This document shows positions 22,843-30,605 of a DNA stretch of 44,923 nt, piece by piece. Origin of the DNA: Candidatus Bipolaricaulota bacterium (GTDB lineage: Bacteria; Bipolaricaulota; Bipolaricaulia; Bipolaricaulales; Bipolaricaulaceae); NCBI GenBank assembly GCA_938083225.1, contig CALKCH010000029.1, forward strand, positions 1 to 44,923, written 5' to 3'. Position 1 is the first letter of the stretch. The number at the start of each line of letters is the position of its first letter. Below the pieces are notes generated by a model that was not told the origin of the DNA, made no database searches, and saw nothing but the letters and a program-made list of their open reading frames with translations. Made by a program: the position numbers and the translations under genes.

Positions 22843-23966
22843 AGTACGACGTGGTGATCGTGGGGGGAGGGCCAGCCGGGGCCCTCGCTGCACGGGCTTC
22901 CGCTTCGGCAGGCGCAAAAACCTTAGTTTTGGAGCGGGCAGAAAACAGGGTCCCCTGTTGTGCCGGGCTCGTGAGTTTGGCTACGGCCGAGCGCCTTCAC
23001 GTCCCCTCCCGCCAGGTATTGCGGGAAATTCACGGCGTGCGCGTGGTTTCCCCGAAAGGCAAGACCGTGGAACTCCGCGCCGGAAGCCCAAAGGCGGTGG
23101 TGCTGGATCGCAAGGCCCTGGACCGCTGGCTGCGCGAAAAAGCGGAAGACGAAGGAGCAGAAATTTGGTGGATTTCGGCAAAAGGACTCCACGGCACCAC
23201 CCTTCTCACCGATCGCGGTTCCCTGGAGTTCACGGTGCTGGTGGGGGCAGACGGAGCCATGAGTGCCGTGGCCCGGTGGGCGGGGTTGCCGCGGCCTCGC
23301 GAAATCTTGGTCGCCGCCCAGGCCGAGGTCCGTGCTGAACTGGGCGACATGGTGGAAGTACACCTTGGGGTAGTGCCGGATTTCTTCGCTTGGGTCGTGC
23401 CCGCGGACGAGGGGCTAGTCCGCGTGGGTCTGGCCACGGCCGCCGGGCGCACCGCCGGGCCTCGTCTGCAGGAGTTCCTGAACCAGCGCTTTCCCCAAAG
23501 CCGGGTGCTCTCCCTCCGCACCGGCCTCATCCCCTTGGGAAGGCCCGGGGAAATCACGAGGGACCGGGTGGTGCTCGTGGGAAATGCGGCCGGCCAAACG
23601 AAACCTCTCACCGGCGGAGGCCTGGCCTTCCTCAGCCAGTGCGCGCCGTTGGCCGGCGAGCTGGCCGCGCGCGGCCCCGAAGCCTTGGCTCAGTATCCCG
23701 CCCGCTGCCGAGCCCTGCTCGGTGAGGAAGAGGAGTTCGAAGAGCAAACCCGTCGGGTGTTTTGCAGGTTGAGCCCAGAGGCGCTGGAAGAAATCGTCCG
23801 CATACTCGCTCACCCTCATCTCCAAGATCTCTTGGCGAAGGCAGGGGACATCGACCGGTTTTCCTCCCTCCGCACGGAACTCCTCAGGAACCCCCGGGTT
23901 TGGCCCCTTCTTTTCCCTCTGGCCCGCTGGTTTGTCCGATTGGTCAACGAAGAAAGCCGCATCTAA
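22839..23966 (+). CDS. Geranylgeranyl reductase family FAD-dependent oxidoreductase
   Basis: A 375-residue flavoprotein. The FAD-binding Rossmann motif is VVIVGGGPAGALAA at the N terminus. The geranylgeranyl reductase group features are RVPCCAGLVS near residue 45 (catalytic-site cysteine region), VGADGAMSAVARWAGL and the second FAD motif VVLVGNAAGQTKPLTGGGLAF near residue 247. Such enzymes saturate isoprenoid chains of lipids, quinones or chlorophyll. In a bacterium without photosynthesis genes here, a polyprenol, menaquinone or membrane-lipid substrate is the likely option, but this is inferred. The ATG overlaps the gatA stop by 4 nt (ATGA), so it is translationally coupled and shares the tRNA-gatA transcript. 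Confidence 0.85.
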   Translation: MKYDVVIVGGGPAGALAARASASAGAKTLVLERAENRVPCCAGLVSLATAERLHVPSRQVLREIHGVRVVSPKGKTVELRAGSPKAVVLDRKALDRWLREKAEDEGAEIWWISAKGLHGTTLLTDRGSLEFTVLVGADGAMSAVARWAGLPRPREILVAAQAEVRAELGDMVEVHLGVVPDFFAWVVPADEGLVRVGLATAAGRTAGPRLQEFLNQRFPQSRVLSLRTGLIPLGRPGEITRDRVVLVGNAAGQTKPLTGGGLAFLSQCAPLAGELAARGPEALAQYPARCRALLGEEEEFEEQTRRVFCRLSPEALEEIVRILAHPHLQDLLAKAGDIDRFSSLRTELLRNPRVWPLLFPLARWFVRLVNEESRI

Positions 23967-23969
23967 AAT
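23940..23969 (+). promoter_or_regulatory. Promoter directly abutting the Wzy/TPR gene (leaderless layout)
   Basis: -35 TTGGTC (23940-23945, weak), 18-nt spacer and -10 TAAAAT (23964-23969). The GTG start at 23976 is 6 nt after the -10, which coincides with the expected transcription start. Confidence 0.5.
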
Positions 23970-23975
23970 TTCGTT

Positions 23976-26153
23976 GTGCCCAAGAAGGCCAAGAGACCGC
24001 AAGCTCCCAAAAAGAAGGGGCTTCCCCTGGGGAGTCGGCTGCGTTTCGCTCTCCTTTTCTTCCTGGTCTTTTCCCAGCCCTTGGTCTTTTCCGCGTGGAA
24101 TACAGAGTACGGGTACACCAAAAGCATCTACACCTTGATCCTCGTGGCCTTGCTCCTGGTCCTCTGGGCCGGGGAGATTTTGGCTAGCCGGGAGACGAAG
24201 GTGGAGCTTTCTTGGCTCAGCCCAGTCCTTCCCGGTCTTCTTCTCGCTGCCCTCCTTTCCCTAACCGGGCGAACCCCAGCGTGTGTGGTGTTGCAATCCG
24301 CTGGTTTAATCCTGTTCTTCGGGCTTCTTTATTTTCTGATCCTCAATGTTCACGAGCGTCACCAACCTTGGCTTTTAGGAGCCTTAGTGGCCTCAGCGTT
24401 CCTCAACGCCCTTTTTGCCCTGTTTCAGTATTTGGGCCTCGCTCCTGGCGGGCCTGGGGGAAAGGGACCGAGCGCGATGGTGGCTACGATGGGAAACCAA
24501 CAGTTTCTCGCGGGATTTCTTGCGTACTCTCTTCTCCCTGCTCTGTCGTTTTTGGAGAGAAAGAGGAGCTGGCCAATCGCGGCTTTGGCCGCGGGCTTTA
24601 ACTTTGCAGTGATGCTCCTCACCCAGCAAATCGGGGTGCGCCTGGGGCTGATCGCGGCTTTGGTGTTTGTGGCCTTCGGGGCGGGTTTCTGGCGGGCAAA
24701 GCTTCTGCCTTGGCCAAAACTCGTGGCCGTGGGGGCTTTGGCTCTCGCCGCTTTGGGCGGAACCCTGGGCCTGGGGGGGCTCCTCGGAGGACTAGTACTA
24801 GCCGTGGGAACGGTGGGCGTGTACTTTCTCGCTCGGGCCCTGCGGCGCTGGTCTTGGCTTTGGACTCTAGTCCTGGCCAGTGTGGTTATGGCCGTGCTCC
24901 TTCTTTTGCCTGTCACCACCCCTATTTCCGCGGTGCGGGACCTTTGGGCGCGCAAGTCCGGAGCCATCCGCGCTTGGGACTGGTGGGTGGGCTATGAGAT
25001 GTGGCGGGATCACCCCCTGTTCGGGGTGGGCCTTGGGGGCTACAAGATCTTCTTCGTGCCCTACAAGCCTAAATTTTTGGCTTCTCCCCGCGGGGAGGGT
25101 TACGCCTTCCCCTTCCCGCGCGCGGATCAAGCCCACAACGAATACGTCCAGGTAGCAGCGGAGCTGGGCACCGTAGGGTTCGCGGTGTTCCTCGGAGGAT
25201 TAGGACTTCTCACGTATCTCGGTCTGGGACGTCTCGGCCGGCTGAAAGAGGCGCAGCGGAAGTGGGAGCTACTCCTTCTGGGAGGGGGGCTCATCACTGT
25301 GTTCGTCCACGCGGCTCCCACTTTTCCTCTCCATCTCCCCGCTTCCAGTTTGGCCTTTGTGGTCCTTTTGGGATTGGCTCTCTCTCCCCGCTATGGCCCG
25401 TTTGGGGATCTTCGTGCGTTCCTGCGCAAAAGGCGGCGCTTGGCCTTGGCCATTCCCCTGAGTGTGCTCGCCCTAGGGGTCGGGGTGCTGGCGGGACGAG
25501 ATATTGTGGCCGACGGGTACCTCCTTTCTGCCCAGGCCGCCTACTATCTGGGCGACCTCAAAGGGGCGGAGGCCCAGATCACCCGCGCGGTGGCTCTGGA
25601 TTTTTGCCCACGCGTGTCTCTTTACTGGTACGGACTCATCAAGGCCGAGCTGGGGAAGATGGAGGAGGCGCGCGCGGCTTTGGAGGGGTGCCTCAACCGC
25701 TATCGGCCAGAAAGCTTGTACTCCAACTTGGCTGCGGTGTATCTGCAGCTGGGCCAGCCGGAAGAGGCCAAAGCCCTGCTTCTCGAGCTTTTGGCCACCA
25801 TCCCGCCCGCAGACATGGCCCAGGACGCGCGCTATTACCTGGCGGTAGCAGAGCTCCAGCGTGGGGACCTCTTAGCGGCAAAAAATTGGCTCGACGAGAT
25901 CCTGCGGGTCAATCCTGAACATGAGCGCGCTTGGATCCTGTTGGGAGAGATCCAACGCCGCCGGTATCTTTGGGCAGAGGCGAAAGATGCGTTCCAGCGA
26001 GCCTTGCGTGTCATCGACGCTAAACTCCAGCGCCTTAATAGTCAGCTTGCCCGGCCTCTTCCCCTCCAGACATACGGGGAGCTCAGGGCGCAGAAGGAGG
26101 GGCTGGAGAAAATGCGTGCCCGCGTGGTACAAGCCCTGAACGAACTCCCCTGA
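23976..26153 (+). CDS. O-antigen ligase / Wzy-like membrane protein with C-terminal TPR repeats
   Basis: A 725-residue protein. Residues about 20-490 hold ten or more hydrophobic helices with the Wzy_C/WaaL-type loop RAWDWWVGYEMWRDHPLFGVGLGGYKIFF and the conserved histidine region RADQAHNEYVQVAAELGTVGF. The C-terminal third (about 500-700) is soluble and made of TPR-like repeats, e.g. AYYLGDLKGAEAQITRAVALD, LGKMEEARAALEGCLNRY and LGQPEEAKALLLELL. It would polymerise or ligate surface glycans, with TPRs for protein contact. There is no Shine-Dalgarno; the GTG at 23976 has a -10 6 nt upstream, so the mRNA is probably leaderless. The N terminus is very basic (PKKAKRPQAPKKK). Confidence 0.87.
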   Translation: MPKKAKRPQAPKKKGLPLGSRLRFALLFFLVFSQPLVFSAWNTEYGYTKSIYTLILVALLLVLWAGEILASRETKVELSWLSPVLPGLLLAALLSLTGRTPACVVLQSAGLILFFGLLYFLILNVHERHQPWLLGALVASAFLNALFALFQYLGLAPGGPGGKGPSAMVATMGNQQFLAGFLAYSLLPALSFLERKRSWPIAALAAGFNFAVMLLTQQIGVRLGLIAALVFVAFGAGFWRAKLLPWPKLVAVGALALAALGGTLGLGGLLGGLVLAVGTVGVYFLARALRRWSWLWTLVLASVVMAVLLLLPVTTPISAVRDLWARKSGAIRAWDWWVGYEMWRDHPLFGVGLGGYKIFFVPYKPKFLASPRGEGYAFPFPRADQAHNEYVQVAAELGTVGFAVFLGGLGLLTYLGLGRLGRLKEAQRKWELLLLGGGLITVFVHAAPTFPLHLPASSLAFVVLLGLALSPRYGPFGDLRAFLRKRRRLALAIPLSVLALGVGVLAGRDIVADGYLLSAQAAYYLGDLKGAEAQITRAVALDFCPRVSLYWYGLIKAELGKMEEARAALEGCLNRYRPESLYSNLAAVYLQLGQPEEAKALLLELLATIPPADMAQDARYYLAVAELQRGDLLAAKNWLDEILRVNPEHERAWILLGEIQRRRYLWAEAKDAFQRALRVIDAKLQRLNSQLARPLPLQTYGELRAQKEGLEKMRARVVQALNELP

Positions 26154-26154
26154 G

Positions 26155-26183
26155 TTGTGAATGGCCGAGGTCAGCCGTATAGT
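26155..26183 (+). promoter_or_regulatory. secA promoter, leaderless layout
   Basis: -35 TTGTGA (26155-26160), 17-nt spacer and -10 TATAGT (26178-26183). The expected start, 26190-26191, is 1-2 nt before the secA ATG at 26192. No Shine-Dalgarno is present. Confidence 0.65.
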
Positions 26184-26191
26184 CTTGGGCC

Positions 26192-28963
26192 ATGCCCGTC
26201 ACTGCCACGCTCACCAAGATTTTCCGGGAATCTAACCAAAAAAAGCTGAAGAAACTCTTGCCCGTTGTGGCCGAGGTCAACCGCTGGTCAGAGAAGGTCC
26301 GGAATCTTTCGGACGAAGAGCTGCGAGGGAAAACGGAAGAGTTCAAGCGGCGTCTGAGACAGGGCGAGACCACGGACGACATCTTGCCCGAAGCGTTTGC
26401 CGTGGTGCGGGAGGTGGCGCGCCGCACCGTTGGGCTTTATCCCTTCGACGTCCAAGTTTTGGGTGCCATTGTTTTGCACCAACGGCGCATTGCGGAGATG
26501 AAGACCGGCGAAGGGAAAACCCTGGTGGCCACCCTGCCCGCTTACCTCAATGCCCTGGTGGGGAAAGTGCACATCGTTACGGTGAACGACTATTTGGCCC
26601 GCCGCGACCGCCACTGGATGGGCCCCATTTACGAGTTCCTGGGTCTTCGGGTGGGCCTCCTTCAGGAGGACACTCCGCCTGAGGAGCGTAAAAACGCGTA
26701 CGGATGCGACATCGTTTACGGAACCAATGCCCAGTTTGGGTTCGATTACCTGCGCGACCACATGGTCCTTTCCCGGGATCACAAGGTCCAAGGGCCTTTG
26801 GACTACGCTATCGTGGATGAGATCGACTACATCCTCATCGACGAGGCGCGGACCCCGCTCATCATCTCTGGAGCCACGGAGGAGACAGCCCGCATGTACC
26901 GGGAATTCGCGCGGTTAGCCCGGCTATTTCGGCCAGGAGAGGACTTCGATGTGGACGAAGAGCACAAGCGCCTTTCTCTCACGGAGAAGGGCTGGGAAAA
27001 AGCGGAAAAACTGTTGAAGTTTGACAACATTGCCGACCCGCGGGCCGCCACCGCCCGCTACCATCTGGAGACGGCTCTCAAGGCCCTTTCCTTCTACAAG
27101 CGTGACCGGGACTACATTGTGAAGGATGGACGGGTCATCATCGTGGACGAGTTCACGGGCCGCCTCATGCCCGATCGCCGCTATTCCGGCGGGCTCCACC
27201 AGGCCATCGAGGCCAAGGAAGGCCTCCCCATTCAGCGCGAGCATCAGACTCTTGCCCAAATCACGATCCAGCACTATTTCCGCTTGTACAAAGGGCTGGC
27301 GGGAATGACGGGAACCGCCAAAACCGAGGAAGAGGAATTCAAAAAGATCTACGGGCTGGATGTGGTCCAGATCCCCACCAACCGGCCCATGATCCGCTAT
27401 CACCACCCCGATGTGATTTTTCGCACGCGCAAGGCCAAGTTCGAGGCGGTGGCGGACAAAGTGGAGGAACTCCATCGCCAGGGCCGGCCGGTGCTCATCG
27501 GCACCACCTCCATTGAGGATTCTGAATATCTCTCGCAGCTTTTGAAGAGGCGAGGCCTACCTCACCAGGTCCTGAACGCCAAATACCACGAGAAGGAAGC
27601 CATGATCGTGGCCCAGGCTGGTCGTTTGGGCGCCATCACCATCGCCACCAACATGGCCGGCCGGGGCACGGACATCCTCCTGGGCGGAAACCCCGAGTAC
27701 CGCGCCCGCCAGGAAGCCGACCCCCAAACGGAACCCGAAAAGTATCGGGAACTTCTCCAGAAGTATCGCGAACAGGCAGAGGAGGAGCGCAAGAAAATCG
27801 TGCAAAAGACCGCCTTGAGCTCTCCTTACGGCCAGTGGGCCCTCGAGCAAATAAAGAGGTGGTGCGAAGAGACGGGAAAAAAGTTTCGGCCTGAGGAGTG
27901 GCAAGAAATCTACCAAGGGGGCCTTTTCGTAATTGGCTGCCAGCGCCACGAAGCCCGCCGCATCGACGACCAGCTGGCCGGGCGGGCCGGCCGGCAGGGC
28001 GATCCCGGCGAGGCCCAGTTCTTCCTGTCCCTGGAGGACGACCTCCTGCGCATCTTCGGGGGCGAGCGCCTCAACAGCCTCATGGAGAGGTTGGGGGTCA
28101 AGGAGGGCGAGGCCATCACCCACAACCTCCTCACCCGGGCCATCCGGCGGGCCCAAAAACGCGTGGAAGAGCAGAACTTCGAGATCAGAAAGCGCCTTTT
28201 GGAGTACGACGAGATCATGGCCAAGCAGCGGGACGCCATTTATGCCTTGCGCGAGCGTTTTCTCCTGCCGGCGCCGGGTGAAACCCCGAACGACAAGGAA
28301 CTGCGCGAACACCTCCTCGGAATGGTCGAGGAATTCGTCGAACTTTTGGGGGAGCGCTTCGTTCCCCAAGGAAGATGGGAAGAGGCCGATCTGGCTGGGC
28401 TTTCCCGCGAGCTGGCCACGGTGTGCGACCCGCCCCCGGAACTTCCGCCCCAGAACTGGGCCGAGCTCCAAAAGACGGTTCAGGAGGCGCTTAAGCAGCA
28501 ATTGGACCGTCAGTGGCACCGGCTGTCCCCGCATTTTCCGGTGGTGGCTAGACTCGTAGTGCTGCGCACGGTGGACGAGAACTGGCGGCAACATCTTTTG
28601 GAGCTCGATGACCTGCGGGAAGGCATCGGGCTTCGGGCCTACGGAGGCACCGATCCTCTTGTGGAATTCAAGCGTGAGGCTCACCGGCTTTTCCAGGAGA
28701 TGCTGGTGCGCAGCGAGGAACAGGTCATGCGGGTGCTCCTTTCGCCGCGGCTGGCGATCCGGGTGGAGGCCGCACCGACCCCGGCGGCCGCGCGGGCGTC
28801 CACCACCTCGACGACCTCGCCCAAGCGGCCTGAGCCCTTGACCCCAGCCCGCTCTCCAACCGCATCCGGCGCCTCGACCCCGCCCAAGAAGGTGGGACGA
28901 AACGATCCCTGCCCCTGCGGTTCGGGCAAGAAGTACAAGCACTGTTGCGGGAAGAAGAAGTAG
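26192..28963 (+). CDS. secA: Preprotein translocase ATPase SecA
   Basis: A 923-residue motor that pushes preproteins through SecYEG at the inner membrane. Nucleotide-binding domain 1 has the Walker A MKTGEGKTLVATLPAYLN and the helicase box VDEIDYILIDEARTPLIISG. The preprotein cross-linking domain follows. NBD2 has LIGTTSIEDSEYLS, TNMAGRGTDILLGGNPE and DQLAGRAGRQGDPG. The C terminus is a Pro/Thr/Ala/Ser-rich linker and an intact zinc motif, DPCPCGSGKKYKHCCGKKK, for SecB/lipid binding. Length is normal. The ATG has no ribosome binding site and sits directly at the predicted transcription start. secG occurs further along in the window, on the other strand. Confidence 0.98.
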   Translation: MPVTATLTKIFRESNQKKLKKLLPVVAEVNRWSEKVRNLSDEELRGKTEEFKRRLRQGETTDDILPEAFAVVREVARRTVGLYPFDVQVLGAIVLHQRRIAEMKTGEGKTLVATLPAYLNALVGKVHIVTVNDYLARRDRHWMGPIYEFLGLRVGLLQEDTPPEERKNAYGCDIVYGTNAQFGFDYLRDHMVLSRDHKVQGPLDYAIVDEIDYILIDEARTPLIISGATEETARMYREFARLARLFRPGEDFDVDEEHKRLSLTEKGWEKAEKLLKFDNIADPRAATARYHLETALKALSFYKRDRDYIVKDGRVIIVDEFTGRLMPDRRYSGGLHQAIEAKEGLPIQREHQTLAQITIQHYFRLYKGLAGMTGTAKTEEEEFKKIYGLDVVQIPTNRPMIRYHHPDVIFRTRKAKFEAVADKVEELHRQGRPVLIGTTSIEDSEYLSQLLKRRGLPHQVLNAKYHEKEAMIVAQAGRLGAITIATNMAGRGTDILLGGNPEYRARQEADPQTEPEKYRELLQKYREQAEEERKKIVQKTALSSPYGQWALEQIKRWCEETGKKFRPEEWQEIYQGGLFVIGCQRHEARRIDDQLAGRAGRQGDPGEAQFFLSLEDDLLRIFGGERLNSLMERLGVKEGEAITHNLLTRAIRRAQKRVEEQNFEIRKRLLEYDEIMAKQRDAIYALRERFLLPAPGETPNDKELREHLLGMVEEFVELLGERFVPQGRWEEADLAGLSRELATVCDPPPELPPQNWAELQKTVQEALKQQLDRQWHRLSPHFPVVARLVVLRTVDENWRQHLLELDDLREGIGLRAYGGTDPLVEFKREAHRLFQEMLVRSEEQVMRVLLSPRLAIRVEAAPTPAAARASTTSTTSPKRPEPLTPARSPTASGASTPPKKVGRNDPCPCGSGKKYKHCCGKKK

Positions 28964-29069
28964 TTTTGCAGAGAGTCCTCCAGCGATAAGTTTCTTTTCC
29001 AAAGCACGGTTTCCAAAACAGGGGGCTCCGCGGCCGGGCATTTTCGCTTTCTTTGCGAAAGAACCAGGG

Positions 29070-29097
29070 TTGACTTTTTTCCCCTCAGACCTATCAT
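29070..29097 (+). promoter_or_regulatory. Promoter of the hrcA-grpE-dnaK-dnaJ operon
   Basis: -35 TTGACT (29070-29075), 16-nt spacer and -10 TATCAT (29092-29097). Predicted start near 29104, inside the CIRCE operator. In the 106 nt between secA and this promoter I find only a weak 6-bp hairpin (TTTCGC/GCGAAA, 29042-29060) and no clear secA terminator. Confidence 0.7.
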
Positions 29098-29101
29098 TTG
29101 T

Positions 29102-29128
29102 TTAGCACTCTTCGAAGGTGATTGCTAA
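29102..29128 (+). promoter_or_regulatory. CIRCE operator, binding site of HrcA
   Basis: TTAGCACTC, 9-nt spacer, then GATTGCTAA. This is the CIRCE inverted repeat with one mismatch from the consensus GAGTGCTAA half-site. It overlaps the predicted transcription start and ends on the A of the hrcA ATG; the spacer carries GAAGGTG, the hrcA ribosome binding site. HrcA therefore can control its own operon both at transcription and through a hairpin over the ribosome binding site. Confidence 0.92.
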
Positions 29129-30123
29129 TGAGGGGACGGAGGGCACGCATCCTCGTGGAGGTGGTGGACCGCTACATCCGTACCCACCAGCCTGTGTCTT
29201 CCCAGGACCTGGTCCGGGCCTACCACCACCGCCTGAGCTCCGCCACCATTCGTAACGAACTCCACGCTCTGGAGGAAGAAGGGTACCTCTACAAGCCCCA
29301 CCCCTCCTCCGGTCGGGTGCCCACCGTGCAGGGGTTCCGTTTCTTCGCCCAGTGGCTTTTGGCTATGGTTCAGGACGCCTCCCCGCTCCCCTCGCTCCCG
29401 GTGGAACCCCAGCCCGCCCCGGGCCTTCCCCCTCTTCCTGACCTCCTCCGGCGCACCGCCTTCCTTCTTGCGGGCCTGACGGGAGGATTGGGGTTTGTGG
29501 TGCCGCCCCGACCAGAAGCATTTCGCTGTGCCGGGGTTGTCCTGCGGGAAATCCGGCCGGGGGCACTCTTGGCAGCCACGATCTCCGAATCCGGCCTGGT
29601 GGAAACCCGAATCCTCCTGTGCCCGCCCGATCTGGGCCCGGAGGACCTGCGGGATGCGGAGCAATGGCTGGTCCAACAACTCCGGGGTAACTTGAACGAA
29701 GATACGCTACTTGGACCTTGGGAAGGGCGGGCTGTTCAACTGGCTCACCGGCTTCTCCGTGAACTTCGGGAAGTTCCCCCCCTGTCCTGCCTCCTTGCGG
29801 AAGGGTGGCCCCAGTTCCTTTCCGAGCTGGCGGTGCATTCGCCGGGATGGGCCCTGAAGAAGATTCAAGCCATCCTCCAGCTTCTCCAGGACGAACCGGG
29901 TTTCTTGGAGCTTCTAAGAGACCTCAGGCACGGAGAGTCTGGCCTCATGGCTCACGTGGGAATCGAGCAAATTCCAGAGCTAGAGGACCTCTCTTTGGTC
30001 ACCGCCTCGTACTTCACCGATCGGGAGATCTTGGGAGTGGCCGGGCCCCTGTGGATGGACTACGCCCGGACCTTTGCCGCGGTGCGCTATCTGGCCAGTC
30101 GCCTCCAGTCCTTCCTCCGATGA
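29128..30123 (+). CDS. hrcA: Heat-inducible transcription repressor HrcA
   Basis: A 331-residue repressor of chaperone genes. The N-terminal winged helix contains ARILVEVVDRYIRTHQPVSSQDLV and SSATIRNELHALEEEGYLYKPHPSSGRVPT, the diagnostic HrcA block. The remaining domain is less conserved (FVVPPRPEAFRCAGVVLREIRPGALLAATISESGLVETRIL). The ATG at 29128 is chosen because GAAGGTG precedes it at 7 nt; a TTG at 29122 would begin inside the CIRCE repeat. HrcA is stabilised by GroE and falls off DNA after heat shock; groESL is not in this window. It precedes grpE by 11 nt with GAGGAGG between. Confidence 0.96.
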   Translation: MRGRRARILVEVVDRYIRTHQPVSSQDLVRAYHHRLSSATIRNELHALEEEGYLYKPHPSSGRVPTVQGFRFFAQWLLAMVQDASPLPSLPVEPQPAPGLPPLPDLLRRTAFLLAGLTGGLGFVVPPRPEAFRCAGVVLREIRPGALLAATISESGLVETRILLCPPDLGPEDLRDAEQWLVQQLRGNLNEDTLLGPWEGRAVQLAHRLLRELREVPPLSCLLAEGWPQFLSELAVHSPGWALKKIQAILQLLQDEPGFLELLRDLRHGESGLMAHVGIEQIPELEDLSLVTASYFTDREILGVAGPLWMDYARTFAAVRYLASRLQSFLR

Positions 30124-30134
30124 GGAGGTAAACC

Positions 30135-30605
30135 GTGAGCGAGATCCAAACCCCCCAGGGCAAAGGGGAATCTGAGACAAAGCTCCAGGAGGAGCTCCTG
30201 CGCTTGGCTGCGGAGTTCGATAACTACCGCAAAGCGGTGGCCAAGGAGCGGGAGTTCTGGCGAGAGCGGACCGTGGACGAAGTGGTGCTCCAAATCCTCC
30301 CCGTGTACGAGGCTTTGGCCAAGGCTCTGGCCGCCGATCAGGATCCGCAAAACCTGCGGGAGGGTTTGGCCGCAGTGCTCGCTTTCTTCCAGGAGATCCT
30401 CACGCGCCTGGACTGCACTCCCATCCCCACAGTAGAGCAAGACTTCGATCCCCTTTACCACGAAGCTGTTGTGGCTGAGGTTTCTTCCGCTCCGAAAGGA
30501 AAAATCTTGGCGGAAATCGAACGCGGATGGATCCGAAACGGCCGGGTCATTCGCCCAGCCAAAGTCAAGGTGAGCCTTGGTCCCCAAGGAGGTGAGGCCG
30601 CATGA
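30135..30605 (+). CDS. grpE: Nucleotide exchange factor GrpE
   Basis: A 156-residue cochaperone that releases ADP from DnaK. The long coiled coil begins [26 protein letters not shown] and the C-terminal beta domain has [10 protein letters not shown] and [11 protein letters not shown]. It is shorter than E. coli GrpE (197), lacking most of the N-terminal disordered arm. The GTG start has GAGGAGG 6 nt upstream. It overlaps dnaK by 4 nt (ATGA), so it is translationally coupled. The conserved DPxxHEAV signature is intact. Confidence 0.95.
   Translation: MSEIQTPQGKGESETKLQEELLRLAAEFDNYRKAVAKEREFWRERTVDEVVLQILPVYEALAKALAADQDPQNLREGLAAVLAFFQEILTRLDCTPIPTVEQDFDPLYHEAVVAEVSSAPKGKILAEIERGWIRNGRVIRPAKVKVSLGPQGGEAA

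Noticed and set aside
29042-29060. TTTCGC/GCGAAA hairpin after secA as an intrinsic terminator
   Set aside because: A 6-bp AT-containing stem with a 7-nt loop and no T run after it; too weak to call.
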